Shown here piece after piece: positions 1-11,261 of a stretch of 64,000 nucleotides of DNA. The DNA comes from Hemerocallis citrina. Taxonomy: Eukaryota > Streptophyta > Magnoliopsida > Asparagales > Asphodelaceae. The notes beneath the pieces are model-generated. The model worked only from the letters and a program-made list of their open reading frames with translations, was not told the DNA's origin and did no database searches. Each line of letters starts with the position of its first letter. The first letter of the stretch is position 1. The stretch spans positions 710,001 through 774,000 of the forward strand of contig JACEHZ010000598.1 of the NCBI GenBank assembly GCA_017893485.1. Reading direction: 5' to 3'. The translations under genes and the position numbers were made by a program.

Positions 1-228
1 AAAAAGGTAACTTTAAAGCTCCTTTCTCCTGTCTCTTTCATTCTTATAATCAGAGTAGAGCAAAGGAAGAATTTCTCATACATATCATTGAAGTTAATCC
101 TTCATTAATTCACTTAAAACTGCTAGATTTGGTGAAACCCTTTTCTCTAACATATACTAGTATAACCCTATGCAATATTGCACAAAATTTTCAAGTGATA
201 TTGCACATCTATTTTTTGGTGCTTGCAG

Positions 229-651
229 GAGTGGCCTGAAGAGATATATCCACCATATGCCAATGGACCTGGATACATAATTTCAAGTGATATTGCAAAT
301 TTTGTAGTATTTCAACATGCCAATCAAACCTTGAGGGTGAGCTTGTCGCACTTTTCATTTTTCGCCTGATAATAACAATCCTTAGTCAATATATATGTAT
401 CTTATAATAGACTTTTTTTACTTAAAAGACAAAAATCTTTGCAGTTATTCAAGATGGAAGATGTGAGCATGGGCATGTGGGTTGAACAGTTTAATTCCAC
501 AACTCCTGTTCGGTATTCACACAACTGGAAGTTTTGCCAGTACGGATGTATGGAGAACTACTACACTGCTCACTATCAATCCCCAAGGCAAATGGTTTGC
601 CTGTGGGATAAACTGGCGAGAGGCCGAGCTCATTGCTGCAATTTCAGATGA
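229..651 (+). CDS. GALT2: Hydroxyproline O-galactosyltransferase (GT31), last two exons, partial
   Basis: These are the two C-terminal exons of a Golgi beta-galactosyltransferase of the plant GALT2-6 group, which adds the first galactose to hydroxyproline of arabinogalactan proteins. Exon 229-336 follows an acceptor (TTGCAG) and ends before GTGAGC at 337. Exon 445-651 follows TTTGCAG and ends at TGA 649-651. Both are phase 0, so they join cleanly. Family hallmarks are [17 protein letters not shown] in the first exon, and [24 protein letters not shown] and the terminal CCNFR in the second. The Galectin and transmembrane parts lie upstream of the window. From memory of the family the C-terminus is closest to Arabidopsis GALT2, but the paralogue is not certain. 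Bases 1-228 are intron. Confidence 0.85.
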
Positions 652-1378
652 CAAAGAACGGCGATCTTTTCTCCTTACATTCTAGCAGATGGGTAGCACC
701 AGGCATCAGCATCTGGTGAATATGGCGATCAAGTGAATCGGGATATTTTTGTACTCATATAATTGTAAATTCTTTTCTGCTTGGAGCTGAGTTAATTCTT
801 TCCCGATTTTCTACGTGGCACAGATGTAGAGTGACACTAATGGAGAATTATATGATATTACACCATGTTGCTTCTTAAACCTTGTCATGAAAAGTACAAA
901 TGTATGGAGGCTCTTGAAACTTGAAAGCAGGTAAACTGAGGAAGCTACATTTTTTTCTTCTTCCCGTTAATCTTCTTCGATTGAGTTAACTTGTCTATTG
1001 CTTCCCCTTGTGTTTGTTGGGGAGAGGATCCATTCTCTACAGAACTCTTTAGCTGCAGAAAGCACTAGTGTGAATGAATTACTGCTGCTGCTGCTACTAG
1101 TAGTAGATTATTTAGGTTTGTCTCACACTATCCAGCCTGCCGTTGCTGAGTCTGGTGAAAGAGCTACATGAACACGAAGCAGAATATGACTGAAGTTGTC
1201 TCTGCATTGTACTAACTACTAAATTATCTTTGGAGACGACGACAAGTGACCGACCTTGTAGCCTAGAGTTGTGATGTACATTCATAAGCTTGTTTTATGT
1301 TAGTTTTCTTTTTCTTTTTTGAGACGAGAAAAAAAAAACAAAAACAATTTATTGATGGAAGTGGACGGAGCCAGATAT
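652..1378 (+). other. 3' UTR and downstream flank of the GALT gene
   Basis: No coding potential is seen. The first few hundred bases are presumably the 3' UTR of the galactosyltransferase gene. A short CTG/CTA-rich run lies near 1080-1105. The polyadenylation site cannot be fixed by eye. Confidence 0.5.
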
Positions 1379-1381
1379 TTA

Positions 1382-1972
1382 GACCATCTCTCCAACTATG
1401 CTAGTCATTTTTCAATTTTAGCCAAATTAGTTAATATAAAGACAAAAGTATGCTCCAACGGGACTAGTCAAATCACTTGCCAAAATAGATTTCTAATATT
1501 CACTCGTCAGATCTGACGAGTATGTACCGCTCGCTAAACTTCTTTCCAAAATCACAAAATTGCTTGCTAAACTTCTTTCCAAAATCACAAAATTGCTCAA
1601 TCGCGAAAATTGCAAAATCAATCACAAAAATTGCGAAATCAATCGCGAAAATTGCAAAATCAATCACGAAAATTGGGGAATCGCGGAAAATTGGGGAATC
1701 GCGACATTTATATTTTTGTTGTTGCAAATCGCGAAAATTGCGAAATTTTATTTTTGGGCTTGGAAATTTTATTTTGTATTGGACTTTTTTATGGGCTTTT
1801 ATTTTATATTTTTATTTTATTTAATTTTGAATTTAAATTATTAATGTTTATTCAAAATAGATAACATGGTTGGAGTTGAGACTTTTCTTCGTTAGCCAAA
1901 TTATCTATTTGTTATATATTTTTGTTATTTTAGTTAGCCAAAATAGCTAACGTGGTGGTTGGAGATGCTCTT
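1382..1972. mobile_element. Harbinger/Tourist-like MITE with TTA duplication
   Basis: The ends are imperfect inverted repeats: GACCATCTCTCCAAC at the left and GTTGGAGATGCTC at the right. They are flanked by TTA at 1379-1381 and 1973-1975. A 3 bp TTA target duplication and a G-A-x-CATCTC-CAAC terminus are typical of PIF/Harbinger-type MITEs. Just inside the ends, AGCCAAATTAG and TAGCCAAAATAGCTAAC also mirror each other. No transposase is present, so it is non-autonomous. Confidence 0.75.
1530..1735. repeat. Short tandem repeats inside the MITE
   Basis: A ~31 bp unit (CTAAACTTCTTTCCAAAATC plus CACAAAATTG) occurs twice. It is followed by about seven ~16-18 bp units of the type AATCGCGAAAATTGC / AATCACGAAAATTGG. 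The array is embedded in the MITE and does not extend into flanking DNA. Confidence 0.75.
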
Positions 1973-1975
1973 AAA

Positions 1976-2588
1976 AAAAGGGATCATGCTTAGTTTTTTT
2001 TGGCAAAGAGTATTGGTAGCCAAAACAGTTTTTTTTTATTTTTAATTTTTATTTTAAATTGACTGGGGAAAATCAAACTCATTGAAACGGAATAAAAAAC
2101 TCATAATCGATAAATCAAACCAAACAAATAGCTAAATACGGTAAAATACCATGAAAATGTTTCGGCAATTAGGCTCAGTCTATAAAGATTACTACTAGCA
2201 GAGATTAAGTTTTGTGAATTTTAATCAGTAAGTTTTGATCTTATTGAGAAATTAGAGAATGAATAAGTAATTTTGGTTCTCCTCCTCTAGTCCAAAGAAA
2301 AATGGTTAATAACCCTTTTGATCTTAATTTATTGAAAAATTAGTAATTGAGTGATTTTATATTGAGGTTAGAGCACGAAATAAGAGGAAGAGCACTCAAT
2401 CCAATTTACTTATTGAGGGAGTAGAAATAAGTGAATGAATGAATAAAAGAGTGAAGTTTAGGCTTACCTCTATTAACCCTTTCCAAAATTTAATTGATTG
2501 AATGAGATTTACTGCAAATTGTGAAATATTAGTGGTTAACTCAATAACTTAATTCATTAGTAAAGGGATCAGAATGAATAAGTTAGAG
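1976..2588. other. AT-rich intergenic DNA, no feature seen
   Basis: No convincing gene or element boundary was found. The sequence is AT-rich with degenerate short repeats (TGAATGAATGAATAAAAG near 2431). Confidence 0.5.
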
Positions 2589-2595
2589 CCTAAGA

Positions 2596-3736
2596 AGGGG
2601 TTTGGTTGGAGGGGAATGGAGGGAAGGGGAGGGGAGGGAAGGGGTTTTTTAATACTTTTTTTGTTTGGTTCAATTTTTAGGAGGGGAGGGGAGGGAAATG
2701 GGGGGTGCAACACCCCTCTTGAGCCAATTTTGGCTCCCCTCCAAAAGTGGAGGGATTTGGAGGGAAGAGAAAATAGGACTAATTTTTTAAAGTGGCTAGA
2801 CTAAATTGCTCTTTAAAATCTAAATTCTAATATAATAAAAAACCTCTCTCTTTCTCCCTACTAGCAGCCGACTGTTTCTCTCCCAGTCTCCCGCTCCCTC
2901 TTTCTCCCTATCCTGGTCGCCGTCGACTCCGCCGTCCGCCGTCCGCTCTCTCTTTCTCCCTATCCTGAGCTTGCCTATTCATTTGGAATCCCATGTACCG
3001 CCCGCTAGTGACTTCATAATTGATAAGCATGGATAAAGCTCCAGAGTCCAGATGCAAGAATGAATAAGTAGGGAGATAGAGGACATCCTTGTCTCAGAAC
3101 ATGAGTGGGATTAAAGAAGCAATTGCACTTTCCATTTATGTTGACAGTGATAGCATATGTAGAGATGCACTGGTGAATAAGCTTGCAATAGTTATTGTCC
3201 AAGCCAAATTTCCAAAGCATATTAATGCGAATGCTCCATTCGACCCGGTCATAGGCTTTAGCCATATTCACTTTGAGAGCAAAAAAATGTCAATTAGTAC
3301 CTCTCTTATTATGCTAACAAATAGATACAAAACAGATGAGAAATGAACATTCAAAAGAGAAAAGATAATGTTGTGGGATATTCAAAAGCTCCATATTATG
3401 CTTGTATAATTTGCATTTGATTTGAAGTTCTATAAATCAAATTAGTTTTTTTTTTTTGTCTTAGTCGCTAACAAAATTACATGTGCTCACACTTTCATAA
3501 TGCATTATAAAATTTTCCAGAATTTCTTATTATATGCAAAAGGGTATAAAAGTAATTTTATTATAAAATCCATTCCCTCCCCTTGTGAACCAAACAAGAA
3601 AATTATTATTTTCCCTCCCCTCCCCTCCTTTGAACCAAACAGAGTTTTCATTAAATCCCTCCCCTTCCTTTCCCTTCCCTTCCCTCCCCTCCATTAAAAT
3701 CACTCCCCTCCCCTCCCCTCCTTTGAACCAAACAGA
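2596..3736. mobile_element. Non-autonomous TIR element with G-rich/C-rich arms
   Basis: The left end (AGGGGTTTGGTTGGAGGGG) and right end (complement TCTGTTTGGTTCAAAGGAGG) form imperfect inverted repeats that continue as G-rich purine arms on the left (to about 2770) and C-rich pyrimidine arms on the right (from about 3570). CCTAAGA flanks both sides (2589-2595 and 3737-3743), a 7-8 bp duplication compatible with a hAT-type insertion. The middle holds a CT-rich stretch (2840-2965) and a LINE reverse-transcriptase fragment on the minus strand. No transposase is seen. Confidence 0.65.
3014..3280 (-). pseudogene. LINE reverse-transcriptase fragment
   Basis: The minus strand encodes about 85 residues with L1-type RT signatures: MAKAYDRVEW (RT motif A region), CISTYAITVNING and LRQGCPLSPYLFILA (the RQGxPLSPxLF motif). 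The fragment begins and ends abruptly, lacks the endonuclease and the YADD box, and lies inside the TIR element at 2596-3736. It is a relic, and may be cargo captured by that element. Confidence 0.75.
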
Positions 3737-3743
3737 CCTAAGA

Positions 3744-4047
3744 TCTAATTTTTTTAATTTATTTTAGGGATCCCAAATTCAAAGACAAATTAATAAAAAG
3801 AGGATCCCAAATGAAGATTTTACATTTGAAGGGGTGTTTTTAAAAAAAATGGGGGACCATTTGTCCCCCTACCCAACGGGTAGATGATCCGCCTCTGTTG
3901 ATGGATGAAGTAATTCGTGCAATGAAATGTCGGGTAGAAAGAAGATGGATTTTCCAATTGGGCTGGCAGTGGCAGTGGCAGCTGCATTGGAATGGGACAG
4001 TATTTATTGAATAAAAAACAGTCCATCAAATTCCTTTAATTGCTGAG
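3744..4047. other. Probable LINE 5' UTR and flank
   Basis: No ORF of note. Part of this interval should be the 5' UTR of the LINE that follows, but its exact 5' end was not fixed because no copy of the sequence after the 3' poly(A) (ATATTTAGTAGTTG) was found here. Confidence 0.4.
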
Positions 4048-5238
4048 ATGAAGAAGAGCGTTACATTCGGTGCCGTCGCGGCTTTGGAACCAGATCTGGA
4101 AAACGATGGCAGGGTCTTTGAGCAAGAGGTAGAAGACAAGCGACGTCCCTTGGATCTAATCGAGGCAGATCTCAACCGCTCATTCAAATTTCAAACAGGC
4201 AACAGCCAAAGTGTGATGGCGAATCAGCGACGATCAGCAACTTCACAAGGGATCGATCGTACGGATTCACTGAGCGGTCTTGTAGCATTGGATGGGATCG
4301 ATGGGATGGATTTGGGTGCGGATGTGGAGAAGTTCAAAAAGAGGATGGAGTGGCGTCGAAGACAAAGTCAAGTGACAACAGAAATGGAAGAAAAGGGAAA
4401 GGAAATGGGTCACGGGGCTCAAGAAGAAAGGTTCAGTAGCTGTCAAGAGAGAAGAAAGGAAACAGTTCTCAATACACTGGCTTCATCAATTGAGGCTAGA
4501 GGGTCTCTGGCAAATGTCAACTCTTCTAAGGGGCAGCGATCGGACTGGGGGATTTTGAAAAAGAGCTTGGACAATAATGAGGGCATCCAAGCTAGCAGGG
4601 ATATGGGCATCGACATGGAAGACTGGAATAATTTCACAAAAGAGGAAGTAGAGGAGTCTATAAGGCTAGCTATGTATTCTATTCTCAAAAAGAGAGCCAT
4701 TGGTTGTCAAAATCAAGAGGAAAAGTTGCCACATGAAAAAGGGGATGGAAAGAGCATTAATGGCATCTCCAGGAATGAGCTGGACAAGGAAATTCCAGCT
4801 GTGCAGGGCGAACAGCTACGGGATAGGGAACAAGATGATCGCGGCGCTATGATAGGGGCACTGGACGACATTCGGGATGATGTCATTATCTCAGAAGCTG
4901 AAACGGAGCTAGGAGACAAGGAGCTGAGGGGTAGCGTTGGCAGTAACAGCAGCAAAAAAATCACGGAATATCAGAGGAGGGGAAAGAGGCAGATCAACAT
5001 GGGGGAAGAGCATATTAGCAATCAAGAGGTAGCCGCCAAGGAAGCAACCAAACTAAACGCGGTGGAGCGCGACATAGGAGGTACTTCTAACCCCAACTTT
5101 TCAATTCTCAATTCTTTAAACGACGAGTCGCTTATTTACTTTGCTAGCCTTTACGGTATAGCCATGGGCTCCACTAGGGTAGAAAAATTTAATAATGTAG
5201 CAATTATTAGAGGAGAAGCAAGGGGAACGCCGGCTTAA
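4048..5238 (+). CDS. LINE ORF1 (putative RNA-binding protein)
   Basis: This is a 396-codon open frame 53 bases upstream of the ORF2 start, in the position of LINE ORF1, whose product normally coats the element's RNA. The protein is highly charged and rich in Glu, Arg, Lys and Gln, likely coiled-coil in parts, for example around residues 90-135. I see neither the CCHC zinc knuckle nor the DUF4283-like domain common in plant LINE ORF1 proteins, so the assignment rests on position. It ends at TAA 5236-5238. The frame is intact, while ORF2 carries one nonsense codon. Confidence 0.6.
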   Translation: MKKSVTFGAVAALEPDLENDGRVFEQEVEDKRRPLDLIEADLNRSFKFQTGNSQSVMANQRRSATSQGIDRTDSLSGLVALDGIDGMDLGADVEKFKKRMEWRRRQSQVTTEMEEKGKEMGHGAQEERFSSCQERRKETVLNTLASSIEARGSLANVNSSKGQRSDWGILKKSLDNNEGIQASRDMGIDMEDWNNFTKEEVEESIRLAMYSILKKRAIGCQNQEEKLPHEKGDGKSINGISRNELDKEIPAVQGEQLRDREQDDRGAMIGALDDIRDDVIISEAETELGDKELRGSVGSNSSKKITEYQRRGKRQINMGEEHISNQEVAAKEATKLNAVERDIGGTSNPNFSILNSLNDESLIYFASLYGIAMGSTRVEKFNNVAIIRGEARGTPA

Positions 5239-5291
5239 GTCAGTCGTGCGTTCGGGGTTGATAGAGTATAGGGGTTTAAAGCGTTTATTTG

Positions 5292-8200
5292 ATGACGTAC
5301 GTCTTTTGGAATGTGAGAGGGATGAGGCAGAAGAGTAAAAAGAGATTGATTTCATTAACTATTAAGAAAATCCGGCCTTCGATCTGCGGTTTCCAAGAAA
5401 CGAGAATCGAAAACAACTCCTTAGAGGAATTCAGTACGCTTAGGTGGGCGGAACATTTCGATTGGAGATTTAAAGCGGCAAGGGGATATTCAGGCAGAAT
5501 AGCCTTAGGCGTCGATTTTAGATTCTTCGAGATTATGGAAGATTTCGTTGGCAACTTCTCGGTGTCACTTAAATTGAGAAGGAGAAGCGACGACTGGGAT
5601 CACGTCGTAACAACGGTGTACGGTCCATACGAATCAAGAGCGTGTAATTATTTTTGGAAAGAGTTGATATACATCAGGAACAGGTGGGATTATCCATGGG
5701 TGGTTGGAGGAGATTTCAATATCACGCGGTTCCAAGATGAACATAGAGGTAGAGGTCACGCGCAGTCCGAGCAAGAATGTTTCAACAAAATCATTGACGA
5801 CTTAGAGTTGCTAGAGCTAGAGATGTCCGATAGAAAATTCACATGGTCAAACATGCAATCAAACCCGACTTTAGTGAAGCTAGATAGAGTCCTAGTGTCC
5901 AACGAATGGGAGGATAAGTTCCCGCGAGTCAAAGTAAGATCCGTCGCTCGTTTCACGTCGGACCATCTTCCCCTGTTAATAGATTGCGACCTAGATTACA
6001 GACCCAAAATCCACCCGTTCAGATTCGAGAAATCATGGACTACATTTGTAGAAACGAAACAAATCATTCGGGAGTCTTGGGACCGTGCAACAAATCAGAA
6101 TTCAGCAATTGGAGTGTGGGTGGAGAAAACAAGAAGATTGAGAAGAGACCTGAAGAGCTGGGCAAAACTAAAATTCTGCAATGCGGACTTTATTAGAGAA
6201 ACGTTAGGCAACAGGATCTACGAGTTGGAAACTATGCAGGAGGACAGAGACCTCACAGGACCAGAGAAGGAGGAATTGGAAAACGGGAGGCTAGAAATTC
6301 TGAACATTCAAACAAGGGAGGAAATGCATTGGAAGCAACGATCACGAATTCAATGGCTGAAGGAAGGGGATGCAAACACAAAGTTCTTTCATAAAGTCGC
6401 CAACGGTAGAAGAAGACAGAATCACATAGGTGGTCTCCTTATTGAGGGAAGCTGGACCGAAGACGAAGACCTAATTAGATGTCACCTGGACGACAAATTT
6501 CACGATATGCTGGGAAGCAAAAGCAACCAGAGATGCAGTCTAATGCCGGACATGTGGAGAGACTCGAAGATTGAGGGAAGCGATGGGATCGAAAATATCT
6601 TCACAGAAGAAGAAGTGCTTCAGGCAATTAAGAGCCTAGGGCAGGATAAAGCTCCCGGACCTGACGGTTTGCCGATTTTCTTCTACACGAACTACTGGCA
6701 GATAATTGGGCAAGATTTGATGAAAATCTTCACCGAATTTCACAACGGATACACTAACCTAGAGAGACTCAACTACGCCACAATTATTCTAATCCCGAAG
6801 AAACAAGAAGTTCGAACAGCTGAAGACCTTAGACCGATCAGTTTAATTAACGGATCCTTCAAAATCATCACAAAAGTTTTAGCACAAAGATTAGCACCGA
6901 ATATCCAAGATGTCGTCTCACAATCGCAAAGTGGTTTCATTCGAGGCAGGGACATCATGGACAGTATAGCTGCAGCACACGAAGTCATATTTAGAGGGAA
7001 GAAAGGAAATGTGGACGGCTTCCTATTGAAATTAGACTTCCAAAAAGCCTATGATTTGGTGCACTGGGACTGTTTGGAGGAGGCGCTCCGACTGAAAGGG
7101 TTTGGAGAAAAATGGAGAATGTGGATTAGAAAATGCGTTCATGGAGGAAAATCTTTCATACAAGTTAACGGGTGGCGGGGAAAGGAAATCAGATGCAAAA
7201 AAGGCCTAAGACAGGGAGATCCCTTATCATCACTTTTGTTCGCTATTGTGGCAGACGGTTTGGCTGAAATGATCAAGAGAGCACAGATCAACAACCAAAT
7301 CAAAGGAATTGAGATAAAAGGTATAGATCAAGCCATGACCATACTGCAATACGCGGATGATACTCTGTTATTCGGGAGGGCTAAGGAGGAGGAGGCCGTA
7401 GCGATGAAAGTGGCACTAGCGTGCTTCCAAGGATGGTCGGGGTTGAAGATTAACCTCCAGAAAAGTTGTGTGATCCCAATTAGTGAACACCTATCTATAT
7501 CGACTACAACGATTTCTCACATTCTAGGATGCGAGACTGCAGAATTCCCTATCAAATATTTGGGGACCCCAATTAGACCGGGCCCGCTTTTAAGAGAGGA
7601 CTGGACGCCATTGATCGAAAAGATTGCAAAGAAATTGGGCGGTTGGAAAAGTAGGTTCCTATCGTTAGGCGGAAGGATCACGCTACTAAATTCGGTTCTG
7701 AACGCCATTCCGTTATACCTTATGTCTATTTATGAACTTCCAAAGTGGGTTATTCATAAGATAGATAAAATGAGAAGACGTTTCTTATGGAAGGGAACCG
7801 GTGAGGGCAACAAAGGGTTTCATCTCATTAAGTGGGGAAGAGTGTGTAAAAAAAAAGAGTTCAGAGGGTTGGGTATCCTAAATCTCCATGATATGAATCG
7901 CGCCTTGCTTAGTAAGTGGTGGTGGAAGATCAACAACAACAAACGAAGGTGGTGGTCCTACTCCTTTGATCTTTATCGAAAAAGGAAAAAATTTCGGTTC
8001 GGGGGACGAAGCAAGGGAGGGAGGGTTTCCTTTCTATGGAAAGGGATTGCCAAGCAAGGAGAGATCTTCAACACGAACACGAGATGCAGAGTAGGGGACG
8101 GGAAGGGGACGAGATTCTGGAAAGACAAATGGTGCGGGAGCAGAACTTTTACAAACTTATTCCCTCAAGCCGCGGCGGTCGTAGTCAATCCAGACACACT

Positions 8201-8906
8201 AGTGGCAGATGTATGGAGAAACAGTAAACTCGGGTTCACGGTGTCGGAAGGACTGACACAGGAGTGCATCGACCAATTCGAAGATCTTAATAGGCTAGTT
8301 CAGGCGGAGGGGGGTCATACGACTAATGAGCCAGACGAGAGGTGCTAGAACCTTCAAGGGGCACCATCTTTCTCAGTCGCGTCAATGTACTCTTGGATCA
8401 ATGACGGGGGGATAAGGTGCATTGTGGAGAGCAGGATTTGGGCAACTCAAGCGCCGCTTAAAGTTAAAGTATTCAATTGGCTAGTCCATAACGACGCGAT
8501 TCTAACAAAAATTAATCTTAGAAGAAGAAATATTCAGGTTGACGTTAGATGCGTGCAATGCCTTCAAGCGGATGAGGACTCGACACATTTATTTTTTACG
8601 TGCCCAAAAGCGGCTAATACGTGGGAGATTGTCTGTAGAGGTTTCGGGTGCGCATGGTTCCCTAAATCCACTTCGGAGATTTGGGGCACTTGGAGAGACG
8701 AGTTCATTAGGGCACAGGACATAAGGGCTTGGGATTTAGCTGTAGCGGGTACTATGTGGAGACTATGGCTAGACCGAAACGACTCATGTTTTAGAAATAT
8801 TAATCACAGATTCAATTCTTCAATGAATAACATTTTCCTTCTAATTCATGACTGGGCAGGTAGCATGGAGAATGCTAAGAAGATTAGGAGGTCCGATCAG
8901 GAGTAG
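5292..8906 (+). pseudogene. LINE ORF2: endonuclease, reverse transcriptase, zf-RVT; one in-frame stop
   Basis: ORF2 nicks target DNA and reverse-transcribes the LINE RNA. The first ~235 residues form an APE-type endonuclease with WNVRG, the catalytic E in QETRIE, GGDFN, TWSN and the SDH box. The reverse transcriptase follows (about residues 435-760): DKAPGPDGLP, KLDFQKAYDLV, GLRQGDPLSSLLF and the catalytic YADDTLLFG. After the RT comes a zinc-binding region with CVQC and the HLFFTCP motif (8550-8610). A single TAG at 8346-8348 lies in frame, and the same frame continues to TAG 8904-8906. TGG-to-TAG is the likely origin. Otherwise the frame is intact, so this is a young copy. Confidence 0.88.
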
Positions 8907-9339
8907 AAAGCAAGAAACTAGAGTGGAGGTCGCACAGACAGTGCGGAGTAGGGGATTATCGTTATGTACTTTGTCGTATTTTGATTTTTATGTACTTTCA
9001 TTTTGCCGGTCTGCGACTAGTTGGTTGCTAGTTAGTTTGACCGTATGAGACTAGTTTGGCTGGATGCCCTGAGGGGCTTTATGTACTTTGTTCTACTATG
9101 TTTCTTTAATCCTCATTAATGAAACGATGACAGAGGTCATCTTCTTATCAAAAAAAAAAAAAATATTTAGTAGTTGCTTTATGTACATGATGCCACTCCT
9201 AATAGCACATTTTATAAAATTTCCGTTACTCTGGTGGGTATTTTGTTAAAATCTTAATAACGAAACATGTTGACGTTATTTCACAATTTTCCTGCAAAAA
9301 AATATAAAAAAATAGCACATATGAAATGAGTTAAAGAAT

Positions 9340-9369
<30 letters not shown>
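9340..9369. repeat. (ATG)n microsatellite
   Basis: About ten ATG/GAT triplets lie between the LINE 3' end and the start of the next LTR. Confidence 0.9.
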
Positions 9370-9371
<2 letters not shown>

Positions 9372-9375
9372 GATG

Positions 9376-9760
9376 TGTCAGGGTCGTCATCACCGGAGTA
9401 TCACCGGAGTTGCTAAGCATCACCTGGGAAGTCATCGTTAAGCCATGGAGAATAGTCTGTTTGCTTTAAGAGTCTGTATGTTTTGGTTAGTGTCAGTCAT
9501 ATCTATTTTTCCGTGCAATAAGCACACTTTTTGTAATTGAAATGAGAAAGAGCAGGAAGATGAATGGTGCGTTATATACGTGCTTTTGGTTTGTCTTGTA
9601 GTGTAACTGTCTTCCCCCTTCTCATACTGGCTGTAAATTCTAGAAGAGTATATAGAAAAATATCTCAATTTCTCTCTCAAATCTTCTCATTCCCAAATCC
9701 TAGTTCATTCCTCGTCGATCATGACTCGATCTAGATCCAATCGCATCCAAAATCCTGACA
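9376..9760 (+). repeat. 5' LTR of a Ty3/gypsy element
   Basis: It begins TGTCAGGG and ends CCTGACA, directly before a degenerate primer-binding site. A TATA-like GAGTATATAGAAAA lies at about 9646-9659, as expected for an LTR promoter. Its length (385 bp) and termini closely resemble the LTRs at 46567-46947 and 49644-50026, suggesting one lineage. No matching 3' LTR was found in the window. Confidence 0.65.
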
Positions 9761-9763
9761 ATT

Positions 9764-9780
9764 TGGTATGAGAGCAGGAT
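9764..9780 (+). promoter_or_regulatory. Primer-binding site (initiator-Met tRNA type), one mismatch
   Basis: TGGTATGAGAGCAGG lies 3 bp after the LTR. The usual plant sequence is TGGTATCAGAGC, so there is a C-to-G change at the seventh base. Confidence 0.7.
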
Positions 9781-9819
9781 TAGACCGATGGCGATGGACG
9801 TGATGAGGGAAGCACGACG

Positions 9820-10857
9820 ATGGAAGGGGACGTGGCAAATCTCAAGAGTCAAATGGCGAAAGTACAGCTCCAGAGTGGATACCTCACTAAGAGGGTTGAA
9901 GCAGTAGCTACAAGAATCAATGAACACTTCACTACCATGAAATCGCAGATGAATACTCGATTGGATGCAATGATGGCAATGCTGCAGCAACCCTCATTCC
10001 GACCTTCAAATCCACCCCTTCTTCTCAATCCTACGCACCAGGGAATCCACCGTGAGGTAACAATTCCAAACTTACCCATCATGAATGCGACAGGGATGAA
10101 TGAGCATGGGGGTTTATTCAGAACTCTTTTCAAGGTGGAATTTCCTATTTTTCAAGAAGGGGATCCCACCGAATGGATTTGTGGAGCGGAACAAATTTTA
10201 GAATTCTATGGAATTCCTGATGAACAAAAATTGAAGTATGCGTCACTTAATTTGAGAGGAAGAGCAGCTCAATGATTTCGTTGACACATCAAACCAAAGG
10301 TTAATGTCTTAACCTGGCCTCGATTCTCGGAGGAGCTACTCACGAGGTTTGGGCCTACAGAGTTTCAGGACTATAGTGGTATGTTATCCAAGTTACAGCA
10401 GAAGGGGGATTTAGAGACATATATTCTTGAATTCGACCGCATTTCTAACTTTGTGGAGGATTGGACCGAAAACCACTATATGAGCACCTTCATCAGCGGG
10501 TTAAGGAACGAAATAAGGTGGGACATTAAGTCGCAGAGGCCCAAAAATGTTAATGAAGCAATGGGACTGGCTAGAGGATTTGAAGAGAAGATTTCCTGTC
10601 TTAAGAAAAACTATCGAATGCCATTTTTACCCAAGACCAACCCAACTGCTGTTGTACCTGCAGTGAACTCCCCTCAGAGAACCACCACCATTCCTGCAAC
10701 AAATTCTTTCCCCCGAAGGCTGAGCATTCCTGCGATGAAGGACAGAAGAGCGAAAGGGTTGTGTTTCAATTGTGACGAGAGATATACTCCAGCGCACCAT
10801 TGTAAGGCACAAAAGTTTTACTACCTTGAAGGCTGGGATGATGAAGAGGAGGAATAG
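9820..10857 (+). pseudogene. Ty3/gypsy gag, decayed
   Basis: This is a capsid-type polyprotein. An N-terminal coiled coil (VANLKSQMAKVQL onward) is followed by the retrotransposon gag domain (KVEFPIFQEGDPTEWICGAE, then FRRHIK, LTRFGPTEFQDYSG and YILEFDRISNFV). A degenerate zinc knuckle, CFNCDERYTPAHHC, lies at 10762-10803, where the usual CX2CX4HX4C spacing is altered. Two in-frame TGA codons at 10273 and 10282 break it, the first where a Trp is usual. Protease and pol are absent, because the Tekay element at 10947 interrupts this element. Confidence 0.8.
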
Positions 10858-11261
10858 GAGGCTTACTTTGATGCTGTAAACACAGGAGAGCAACAACCAG
10901 AATTTCTCTCATATGCTCAAGTTCCTACTTCAACTCATACACCTACTCTAACCCCTGTTTTTCGTTTTATGTATTTTTAAGTGTATTTTTCATTTGGTGT
11001 ATTTTTCTCTCCTTGTATCTCTCTTGTATTTTTTTTGAACCGTATATTGGAGTTCTTTTCAATATATATTCATTTATTTCATTTTGAGCTCCTTGTGTTT
11101 GTTTTGTTCGTCTTTTGTTTCGTTCTTCGTCTATTATTTCTTTTCTTTCTTTGCTTCTTGTCTTCTTTATCTTGTGCTCTTGGGTGCTTATGGTGGTGTT
11201 GATTGCTCAAACTATTCCCAATCCTATTGTTTGATCCCTCACTACAACACAGAAGTTATTC

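Larger units (their letters stand above)
4048..9165 (+). mobile_element. L1-type LINE, nearly complete
   Basis: A plant L1-lineage non-LTR retrotransposon in + orientation. It has a first ORF (4048-5238), a short spacer, ORF2 with endonuclease, reverse transcriptase and a zinc-binding C-terminal region (5292-8906), a ~245 bp 3' UTR and a 3' poly(A) tract at about 9151-9163. The start given is the ORF1 ATG, and the true 5' end is somewhat upstream. The 3' end AATGAAACGATGACAGAGG recurs, in reverse, in a truncated copy at 50158-50355, so this family has moved more than once in the locus. Confidence 0.9.

Noticed and set aside
1340..1365. A-rich run as a possible LINE or SINE tail
   Set aside because: No related 3' end and no target duplication was found around it.
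10981..11202. Hydrophobic 73-codon frame
   Set aside because: T-rich LTR sequence; the same LTR segment recurs at 40422-40527.
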